Shown here: positions 54,932-64,000 of the stretch, in pieces | How the letters are laid out: the number at the start of each line of letters is the position of its first letter | Position numbering within the stretch: position 1 is the first letter of the stretch | Assembly: GCA_037447605.1 (NCBI GenBank) | Contig: CM074816.1 | Location: forward strand, 573,197 to 637,196 | DNA: 64,000 bases | Origin: Zygnema circumcarinatum | Taxonomy: Eukaryota > Streptophyta > Zygnematophyceae > Zygnematales > Zygnemataceae | Direction: 5' to 3' | The notes under the pieces: generated by a model | Databases searched by the model: none | The model's input: only the letters and a program-made list of their open reading frames with translations | Told to the model about the DNA's origin: nothing | Made by a program: the position numbers and the translations under genes

Positions 54932-57080
54932 AACTACCTCGGGCAACTCCTACATCGCTCCGTTTAATTATGACGCAGGTGAGTGATAGGCAGCTCCTGC
55001 CCTTGCTAGGATGAAATGAAACGAAATCTGACTTCTGCAATTATCGAATAGCCAGCCTTGACAGAATCCGCAAATTCCGAGAAAAATATTTCCAGGAATA
55101 GCATACGATTGCGAAAATGAGTGTGCAACAAACGAGCACGTTAGAAAATTATTTCACTGATTTCTTAATTGTAGCGAGGCCCATGGATTATGTTACTATC
55201 GCATTCCTTCGATTTGTGCACAAATCGCTAAACATGGAGAGGTTCAGCTCCCCTGAGGACGGCCTGCACAAGGCATGCAGGAATGAGGCAAGAGGGGCAA
55301 AATAGAACAGAACTGGTGAAGGATCACGGGAAGCAGGGCAGGGCTATGAAGTTAGAGAGAGGGTAAATTTGAAGGAGGAAAGGTAGTCTTTTTTAACCTC
55401 TTAAACTTTCAAGGCCTAATTCGTGAGCTTAAGAACAAGCATCCTGTTGATCCTGAAACTCTTCTATTGCATACAATTTCTTTCCCTGCATTCGCTTGAA
55501 ACCATCATCCTTTCATTACCCTTACATCATCTGCTTCCATGGCAACAAAAGTGTTTGAAGAAATATTAGCTCTGTCGAATGTGAGCGGCAAAAGTATCAT
55601 TCCGTTTGCCTTTCCACGCTTAAGCCTGGCATGCGTCAAGCAATTCCTATTGCGTATAAAAGGGCAAAAAATGAGAACTGCGCAAAAAATCACCAAATTT
55701 ACAGTGGCTAATTCCTTCGTCGAGTTTTTTTTTTAATCTCTTGGTATTGTCTTTTCTCTCCTTCACCTGTCTTCCTTTTAAACACTCTCATAATCTTCCT
55801 ATTTCACCTTGTCACTTGCTTTTGCTTTGCGTCAGATACCAGTCCCGACAATGGAGGATACGTGTATTACAGGATGCTGAGCAAAGCCAGCAATTCGGCG
55901 AATCTCTCAAGCCTTGCACAGGATGTGACGAATCTGTTTCCGTTTGATGTTGAGGCTCAAAATTTTCAGCCGGATGGAGGGTTTGTGCTGTCATACATCG
56001 ATGTGGGATATTACAAGTGAGTGTGTTGGCATTCACCGCTGTTTGACTCTGAACAATGTACTTCGCGTGTCCATGATATCTTCTCTATATTTCCTCCATT
56101 CCATTTATCGCCGCCATTCGAAGGTGGTCGATGTGGCGCCTCTGTGCTGCTTTGGGGATGGCAGAGGAGCAGAAGAGTGGAGCTGCATAGACCATCTTGG
56201 ACTTGGTCATGCGTGCAGGGTCAACCTCATGTCTCGTTGAAATTGGTTGACACTCGAAAGCTGCAGGATCTGATTGTTGCTCACGAATTGAGTTTGTTGA
56301 AAGGCACCAATTTCTTCCTCCCAGTGCTTATCTATATTTTTGAAGATTTAGATGCTACGATGCTCGATGCAAAGCGCGGATATAGTGGCAGAACGAGTTT
56401 TATCCTTAAAGTCTTTCCACGTTTGTTAAACAGCAAAGCAGGAGTCGACGTCCATCGTATTTTTTATTCTTCCTGAGAGTTGCTGCATATGATGCGTTTT
56501 TTCGTTGTAGTGATTCTATGCAGCCCTTTTTCGTCTTTGGATTCAATGAGCAATAGCTTTATTCGGCAGCACCTTTCTGTTCATCCAAATGTGTTCTGCA
56601 GGCATGTTTGCGACTCTCTCCTTACTCTTGCATGTGTGTTTTTGGCGTTGCAGCTCTCATACAGATCTTGTGAACACCTTCCAAGTCTGGCTGGCATGGA
56701 CCTCGTCTGCGCGCTGGCCTCGGACATTTTGCTGTTTTCTCTACCCTGATGGTGGACTGCAAAAAAACAGTAAGCGACCCTTAACTCTGAATGGCATATC
56801 TAGAAGTACCTTCGCTTTAGTTCAAGATTGAATGTTTTTGGAACTTTGAACTTCTAGAACCTCACTTTGGGAGCTGGACTCGTATTGTTTGTTTGTTTTA
56901 AAAAGTAGACAATTGAAGCCTCAGCTATAGTTCGAGCATCTGTGGCGTTCTACTATGTGGACGGCGTGTGGATGCAGCCCCAAGTCCAAATTTATTTGCA
57001 TTCTTGGTCCCCCCCAGTATGCAACTCATGCAGCATTCATGAGTTGGATGCTCAGCATCCAACTGCCCTCCGGGGGTTGA
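54932..57080 (+). CDS. Nidogen-like (NIDO) domain exons of an extracellular protein; gene ends unresolved
   Basis: Three phase-linked exons: 54932-54978, 55836-56016 and 56654-56768. The joined peptide runs NSYIAPFNYDA, DTSPDNGGYVYYRML, ASNSANLSSLAQDV, FPFDVEAQNF, FVLSYIDVGYYNSHTDLVNTFQVWLAW. This follows the NIDO order I know (iaPFwaDvD, g-VYYRe, L-rA--D-, afvaTWd-VGYY, NTFQ-vLa). NIDO is an extracellular module of animal basement-membrane and mucin-like proteins, also seen in some microbes. No signal peptide or start was found; the first exon needs two bases from an upstream exon. A phase-0 continuation from 56923 would stop at 57080. Another frame of the same stretch stays open to 57307. 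It could also be the 5' part of the LRR gene at 59239, through a 2-kb intron. Confidence 0.6.
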
Positions 57081-59238
57081 AGGGATGTCCCTCATGCGCG
57101 CACAGCCCTCGCGTCCTCCGGCCCTCGCATGCAAACTTCCTCGGACCGCCCCGGCCGGAGGGCGACGAGGGCCGTTCGATTCGTCGACAGGACAAATGCG
57201 CTCCCTCCGATCCGCGACCGCTTGCAGCCTCTCACAGAATGCGACGTGGATGGGCCGTCGATTCGTCTCCGTACACACCCGTCAATGATGATGACGTGGC
57301 AACCTGACCCAACGCCACATCATCGTGCGTGCAGGAAGAACTGTGCCACGTGGCAAGCAGTGTAGGCCGTGGTGTTGAATCTGCCACGTGTCCGTACGGG
57401 TGTACACGTTTTTCTGATTTAAATTTATTATTATTATTATAATTATAATTTTCCTCAGTCAGTTTTCTCTTCATGAAATTATTTCATTCTCTGCTCTTCA
57501 TTCTGTGGGAGAAGTGAGAGGGGAAAGAGGAAGGGGAGAAGTGGGAGAGAGAGGCGAGAGGGAACGGGAGGGGGGTGGATAGAAGAATGAGAAAATGGGA
57601 GGTGAGGGAAGGAGAGCGGGAGAGGAGGGGGAGTGAAAGGAGAAGGGGAAGGAGCGCATTGTTCGGAGAAGCGAGAGGAGAAAAGGAGAGTGGGAGGGGT
57701 GGAGAAAGGGAGGGAGGAGACGAAAAGTGGTCCGGAAAGGGGATGGGGATAGGGAGAGATGGATGGGAGGGAAGGGGGAAATTGAGGGAGTATCGGAGAG
57801 GGAGGGAGGGATGGGGCCTGTACTGTGTCAGAGCAGGGTGATACCTCCCTCATCAAAGAATCCTTTGATTTATGTTTCTTTTAGAAGTGCGAATTGCAAC
57901 TGGGGGAATTCCTGTTATATTTTGCACAATGCAGCTGAATTTTCATGTTGCAGCTATTTTGTAACTTGGAGTTGGGTGTTTTACTTTTTTCGGTGTTGTG
58001 TTTTATTTTTTTTCAGCATTTGACTCGCTTCTTTTTAAAAGGCTTCTACGGAAGGTTCCATGACCATTCTCAGTTTCAGTCATTATGCAGAAATATTCGA
58101 TTCTTGCGTATTGTTTGTTTATTTGAACTTCCTGATTCTCGATTTTTGCTTGTGCGGAGTTAAACGTGGGCCATTTGCACATTATAGTGGCAGAGCAGAA
58201 AAAAGTTCTTCTTTCCTCCCTCCCCTTCCGCCGCCCACTTCCCATTTTTTTCGTCCTTCTCCCACCCTGTCTTCCCTTCCTCGCTTGCCCTATCCCTCTC
58301 CTCTTCATTCCTCGTCGCTAACCCTCCTACTCTTCCTCCTCTTCCCAATCGTCTCTCTCCTCTCTCGTCTACCTTCCTTTCTTTCGTTACTCTTTCCTGC
58401 TCCTTCTGCCTGATCATACCTCGTTGCTCTTTTTCCTCTCGTGCTTTCGTCCCCTCCCCCTTCCCCGCTCTCCATTTTTCTCTGCCATTTGTCTCCTGCC
58501 TCCTTTTTCTGCTTCTTCTGTGCTTCTTCTCCTTACGTTTCCCTTCCCACCTAATCCAGCATGCTCTTTCCTTTCTCAATCCTCCTCTCCCCTGTCTGCC
58601 TTCTCCCTACTCCCTCCTGCCTGCTCTCATGCACTCTCCCTGCTGCATAATGTTTTCTACCTTCTGAATCCATCCTTTTATTTGCTTTTTGCTCATGTCT
58701 CACGTTTCCCTCCTCCTTCCTTTCACATTCCCCCCACTTTCCACCCGCCCTCCTACGCATCCTTCTCCCTCCCTCCTTTTTTCCTCCTGTTTCAGTTTCC
58801 CCTCGTTCCTCCTATCCTCTCTCCTTCCTTGACTCTCTCTCCTACTTCCCTCACTCCCCTCTCCTCTTCTCCCTTGTCTCCCCTTTGCCCTCCTGTTTCT
58901 CGCGTCTCTCTCTCCGCCCACCTCCGTCCTCCCTCCTTCTGCCTGCCTCCTCCCTCTCACATGTCCTTTCTGCTCCTTCCTCCCACTAAACTCTTTCATC
59001 CGGTCTCCTCCTTCCTCATATTGTCCCTCGTCCCTCCCACTTTCTGTTCACTTTCTCCTGTTCCGTCTTCCTCCCGCCTCTCCTGCCTCCGCCTTCTTCC
59101 TTCTCCTTCTCTCTGCCTTTCTCCTTTTCTTCACATTTTCCGGATACTCTCCCCTTCGTTTCTCATTCATCTATAGCTTTTTCTGCATTTGCTTTTTTGA
59201 TCGTCTTTGTGGCCTCATTTCTTGCATGTTTTGTGCAG
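57081..59238. other. Low-complexity region between NIDO and LRR exons
   Basis: 57295-57410 carries a G-box, GCCACGTGGC (57345), and a fused GCCACGTGTCC-GTACGG (57383-57399). A purine tract (GGGAGA-type) follows at about 57500-57830, then a pyrimidine tract of almost 1 kb at about 58207-59165, ending 70 bp before the acceptor at 59239. No convincing gene; the Ser/Leu/Pro-rich frames in the tract are artefacts. Confidence 0.6.
57345..57399. promoter_or_regulatory. G-box and CCGTACGG cluster upstream of the LRR gene
   Basis: GCCACGTGGC at 57345-57354, GCCACGTG at 57383 and CCGTACGG at 57392-57399, within 55 bp. It resembles the motif pairs in other promoters of this window, which argues that a promoter lies between the NIDO and LRR exons. 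Confidence 0.55.
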
Positions 59239-62200
59239 GCGAGGCCGAGTTGTGCCTTCAGCGATTGCTCTGCTCGCTTTGTTTTGTTTTGCTTCTTTCA
59301 AGAGAGCTGTCTGCGCAGTGAAGATCAACTCGACTCAAGCTGGTAAAGTCCTTTTCCCCTCTTTTTCCGCAGTTTCTACATCTTTCTCGACAGCAGGTTC
59401 AGCTTTACGTGCTCGTTTCGTTCCGAAAGAGTCAGTTATCACAGACGTTTTGAAGTCAGCATCGATGCATAACTCACAGACTTCACATGACTTATTCGTT
59501 TCCCTTTCCTTTGGGGAAGAAGTGTGTGTAGAATAATATGAATGAAACACTTCTCTGGCTTTTCTTGGAAGTTCAGCTTTTGTGAATGATTTTGCTGCAG
59601 TCTCTACCCTGTAGCGAGTCTGCAGATTTACCTTAGTCTTTTGCAGAACTTAAAGTGATTGGGATAAATAATGCGGCTATGGACAGTCTGCAAAGATGGT
59701 TTCTCTCTGTTTCAGTCCAGTGTTTCATTGTGTTTCCTTGAGAAAAAAAACACATTTCTTTCTCCGGGTTAAAAAGAGTGTGGATAAACACCTAGGATGC
59801 TATGATTTGCAGTATCACCTGAGTCAAGTGATGAAGAAGTTAATGCACGTCTTTATGATTTTTGCGTATTCGTATCTGCATTACTTTGATTGAAGTTTGT
59901 GATGTACATCACTGGTCTTATATCTCCTGATCTTGATGGTGAACTTATAGTTTTCCCTGTGGCATGCATTCCTATTGTCAAGATATAGGAAAGTAGAGTA
60001 CGAAGGACTGGCTTCAGAGGTATGAGAGCTATTGCTGCATGTGGTTTGCTTGAATCTTAAAGAAGCTTCCTGGTATTGATTCGTTGTGAAAATCTTTGCA
60101 TTGTCAGGGCTAGGGCAGCGATTCATAGTGGTCAAGCAACTTCGGGAAATTTCAAATGCCCCTTCTTCACTGAGTCTTTTGGAAATGTTTGCAGCTGTTT
60201 TACTCGACGTGGCTGAGAAACTGCACTCCGTCAACAACGTATTCTTCAAGTCGTGGAACGTATCCAATGACTGCAGCAAGTGGATTGGCGTGCAGTGCGA
60301 TGAGCTTGGGAACGTGATTACATTGTGAGTATTCGTAACTTGCGAATGATGAACTATTTCCGAAGACTCAGCTTTTGCGTCTCCCAGTTGGTTTAGCATT
60401 TGGTTGAATAATGAATTTTTCGCCATACAGTCGTGAAAGCGTTTAGTGAATGTGGAGGCTCAGTCAGGAACGAGGTCCAGTTCAGTAACGGAGCAGAAAT
60501 AATCAGGAGAAACCTTGCTGCGCTCATTTGGGTCGTCTTGTTTGGAAAGCTCGGAATTGGTTTCAATAGTTCTGAGGGTTTGTGTATCTCTCTATAACGT
60601 CGCCTTATTATCTAGTGACATGTCTGCAGTCAAAGACTGAGATTTCTGCAGAAGAATCACGCACGGACAGACAAGGGGGACTTTCTTTGCTGCAAGAACG
60701 CAAATTTGGGTTGCAGCACTGATTCATATAGACTAGGTTCAGCAATTAGAGGCCTGACTATGTTCTTAACCAGTGTTTCGGTCCTGGCATCTTGCGATTT
60801 TTACTCACTTGTGAATTCCTCCACAACCAAGAGTATGCTGCATGTGTGTTGCATTTTGAGGCCAAGAAGCTACTTTGTTCAAATGTTGTTGTTTTCTAGT
60901 TCGATTGTAGAAAAAAGTTGAACTACGAAAGTAATCAGTCTTGCCACCTGTCTTCACCCCCTGCAGGGTCATCACTCCCATCGATGTCACTCATCCAAAC
61001 GGCACTGTCCTCATAAAAGCAACCGTTCCCACAGGTGCGGACGGACGAGTCATTCCCGTGGCTGACTTTTTCGGAAAACTGTTGAATGGAACCATTTCCG
61101 CGAACATCACCGCCCTCACAAGTCTGCAGATATTGTAAGCGGTCGACTGCAAATAATGACTTGCATTTCAGAAGCTCCAACGGTCGAGGTTGAGTTGCAG
61201 TGAAAATGTGACTGTCTGCGGGAAAGGAGAGGTTTTGCGTGTGATTAACAGTAAATTGAAGCGGACCTACAGGCTTTTGCAAATCAAGGATGCATTGTTT
61301 ACGTCGTGGAAACGTCGTCATTTTTTGGTATTTGCATATGAGGCTAATGTGCAGTCTGATTTGCTCGTTGCAGGTCCTTGCGCCAAAATAGTCTAAGCGG
61401 CCCTATCCCTGCAGATATCGGCAATCTGGTTAACTTGAAGATTCTGTATGTTCGCAAACTGTCCATCACTCCTTGTCTCATTTGCAGTGCGGAGTGGAGT
61501 CCTTTCTGCAGGATAAACCAATGCTCATTCTCAAGTTTTTGTAGTCATGATGACAGGCTCCTCCCCTTTTTAAAGAATGTGACTTTTCACGATGTGCTTC
61601 CGTAAACAACAGCAGAAAGAAGCTTTCTGATAGGGAAGTGTTTTTTTCCTTTCTCACAGTCCTCTGTCGATTTTTTGGCCTCTGCTTTCCTTTTTACCCC
61701 CTGCGCGGCGGAAGATGGTAAACCTGACTAGGTGGAAAGGTGGCTTCCATGAAACAATTCCGAGACTGACATTGACATGCGCTGGTTTATGTCTCTACTG
61801 TCTCAACCTGCAGTGACTTGCAGGACAATATTCTGGAGGGCAACATTCCGCCCAGTATTGGGAATTTGGCAGTCTTGGAAAGCCTGTAAGCCCTGGTTTC
61901 CTGACTTATTTGCCGATTTCATGAAGATGGTGATGAATGTTGTCTCAGTTGACAGGTCTCCTGTCCAGTTGGCAAGATTCATTCCAGCACGCACGATCAT
62001 AAGGAAAATCACAAAAGCCACTCGCAGTCTCTTCAAAACAGGATTGAACGTTATTCTGCTGAAAACTCAAACTAGCACCAAAAACTAACAACTTCTATCA
62101 ATTGTAGCGGTCGGGATAAGTGTGTGGACGGAAAAAATGGGCTGATTTAGTGCCAATATGTTTCGAGATTGCTGTTTTGCCCTGCGTGTCGTATGGCTAC

Positions 62201-64000
62201 GTTAGTGGAGATTTTGGAGGAGCTTTTCCCTTCGTTGGATTCAATGGATATTCCGGAATTCGACTGACTTGTTTGTATCGGCAGGTAGTCAATTTGCGTG
62301 TAATTCAGGAATAACAAAAGTAAATGTTTGCGACGCAGGAATATTTACGAAAATCAACTCACCAGCGGAGCGGAGCAGTTGATCGTTTTAACGGCGATCA
62401 ATGGGACAGTGCCGTCAGAAATTGGGAATCTCGTCAATCTGCAATACCTGTACGCTCATTTCCCGCTCGTGCCTTTTTCTTTGGTTTGCGTTTCACGTTT
62501 AGAGAGGCAGAAGCAGAGAAGCAGCCACGAACTCTCATTCATCAAGAGCCTGTGTCAAGAATTCCTTGCATTCAGCAATTTCTTATGCTGGCATGTCAGT
62601 CTCAGTAAAAAGTGAATCGGTGCTTGGCGCAGGAATTTGGGAAAATGCAACTTTTCAGGGGCACTGCCACCGTCAATGATGAACCTGACCAACTTGGTTA
62701 GCTTGTGAGTTAACTCATCTTCTCCCTTGTACTGTACCTTCGATGGAAATGGCTGCTGAGGACTGCGCACATTTCAGGCAGTTCATCGCACAATTTTGAC
62801 ATGCACTCCCTCTCTGACTTGATGGAGATTGATCAGCGAATGCTTTAAAACGGAATGTCCTTTTGGCGGTGCATCCTGGAAGTCGAATTCTTTCATGGTC
62901 TGTGAGACAGTCACTGTGAACCTCGTAGTAGTTTGTGAGGGATTGCGATTGAACAAAGTTGGATTTCCTGGTGCCACATAGATTTCAAGTAACGTTGTTT
63001 TGGATTTTCATTGCACTGGTCGATTTCTATGGAACTTATAACTGAGCTAGTATTATTAATTCAACATGACAAATTCACATGTTCAGCAACAGACAGTTAC
63101 ACCCTATTCTGTGTATCTTCTTTGTCAGTAGTGATACAAGATGTGTTTTTCCCGCTGGTTCTTGATATGCTTCTCAGGCTCAGAAATCACCGTACAACAT
63201 GTTCTGAGATGCCTCACCATCAACAATAATTGTTTCAACGGAATGTTTTCCATCAATCGAGGATGCGATTACTTTTTAGTTTACTGACCAAGTGGTTGTT
63301 GTGAATTTTTTGTGCTCTGCCAGAACTTTGGTAGAGAACAGTTTCACAGGCTCGGTTGATTCTTTCCTCGGAGAGTTCTCCAAACTTGAATTGCTGTGAG
63401 TTACCGAAAACCTCTTGCATTGACTGGTCCACTGTTTCGTCTCTACGTATCCTGGAGTAGAGAAGAAGCATTCTGTAAATACACAGGGTGTGACCCTGTT
63501 ACTTTAATGCAGGTGACCGATTTGAAGGTAATTTTCTGACAGCTTGCGCAGTTCTAGTAGACAAGGTTGTCCACTTCTGCAAATAGTACTGAAACGGAAA
63601 TGTATTGGCCATGCAGGGACTTGGGCTCCAATAATTTCACTCTTGGGACATTTCCTGCGGTGATTGGCGGATACCAGCAGCTGAAAACGCTGTAAGTCTT
63701 CCATGCCTCAAGGAATGTTGCCCATTTCAAATGAGAGGTGACTTTGCTCATGTTGTTGATGGATGCTCTCTCATGCAGGTCTGCTTCGTTTTTTTTGACT
63801 AATTCTGTTTGGTATTGTGCGATAAATTCAGAACATGCATGTTATTTGATAATTTTCCTGTTATATCACCGTCTTGTTTTAATAATCGATGTCTTCGGGA
63901 TGGCTACCATTTTAGCATCTCTATCTTGATCATTATGTTTGCTGGTGTAAGGCGGTTGTAAGTTCGAACTTCCGAAGTAAGCCGTTGGAAGCTGCTGTCA
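59239..64000 (+). CDS. Leucine-rich-repeat extracellular protein, probably LRR receptor kinase N-terminus, continues past window
   Basis: Exons, all phase-linked: 59239-59342 (hydrophobic AIALLALFCFA, signal-peptide-like), 60195-60324 (LRRNT cap: LLDVAEKLH, FFKSWNVSNDCSKWIGVQC), 60967-61134, 61374-61445, 61814-61885, 62339-62449, 62633-62704, 63324-63395, 63617-63691. Most LRR exons are exactly 72 bp, one 24-residue repeat each, with phase-2 introns, e.g. LSLRQNSLSGPIPADIGNLV and LDLQDNILEGNIPPSIGNLA. This is the plant extracellular LRR type (LxGxIP). The kinase, if any, lies beyond 64000. No ATG is in frame in the first exon: it begins with one base completing a codon, so an upstream exon exists. 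LRR-like remnants between 62704 and 63324 (LTINNNCFNG near 63215) may be decayed or skipped exons. Confidence 0.82.

Noticed and set aside
56942-57307. Separate 121-codon gene
   Set aside because: Lacks an ATG near its start (it opens with GTG), its composition becomes Pro/Arg-rich, and it overlaps the possible NIDO 3' exon and a G-box region.
58424-59176. 250-codon Ser/Leu/Pro/Phe-rich plus-strand frame
   Set aside because: Composition follows the C/T-only tract; no domain, no start context and no splice logic.

Overview
The window is nuclear DNA of a streptophyte (land plant or charophyte alga). The gene set shows this: a plastid-type MutS2, a SUVH histone methyltransferase with SRA and SET domains, a USP/kinase/U-box protein, CHMP1, the plant exocyst subunit EXO84, a PPR protein, a UNE2-type MFS transporter, a plant ATP-dependent phosphofructokinase and an LRR protein. 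Most genes are split by GT-AG introns and the non-coding DNA is full of microsatellites. I cannot name the species. A non-flowering lineage is only a guess. A 10-N assembly gap lies at 16284-16293.

Layout. 1-4554 (-): MutS2, whose 3' end lies outside the window. 4555-5418: spacer with a long imperfect hairpin. 5419-8325 (+): unrecognised, probably secreted protein. 8790-11890 (-): PHP-domain phosphoesterase, head to head with 12484-16130 (+), a SUVH H3K9 methyltransferase. 16131-18945: repeats and the gap. 18946-25587 (+): USP-kinase-U-box protein. 27946-28557 (-): CHMP1. 30244-35160 (-): EXO84. 35161-36128: spacer with a nested MITE. 36129-42639 (+): PPR protein. 43193-46668 (-): MFS transporter, head to head with 47438-52897 (+), a plastid-type PFK. 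52898-54931: spacer with a clean 184-bp TIR element. 54932-57080 (+): exons of a nidogen-like (NIDO) domain. 59239-64000 (+): LRR protein running off the right edge.

Most gene models were assembled by hand by joining reading frames at splice sites and checking that the phase is kept through every junction. For PHP, SUVH, the kinase, EXO84, MFS and PFK the phase closes on a stop codon. The genes are ordinary housekeeping and signalling genes and do not form one pathway. EXO84 and CHMP1 both act in membrane traffic. Three divergent pairs (MutS2/unknown, PHP/SUVH, MFS/PFK) share short intergenic regions. The MFS/PFK one holds a cluster of palindromic G-boxes.

The least expected content is the NIDO-like ectodomain just upstream of, and on the same strand as, a 24-residue-repeat LRR gene. 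Next come two TIR elements, one inserted inside a dispersed repeat, and a roughly 70-unit CCCCCT array inside an MFS intron. I found no CRISPR array, rRNA gene or recognisable tRNA.
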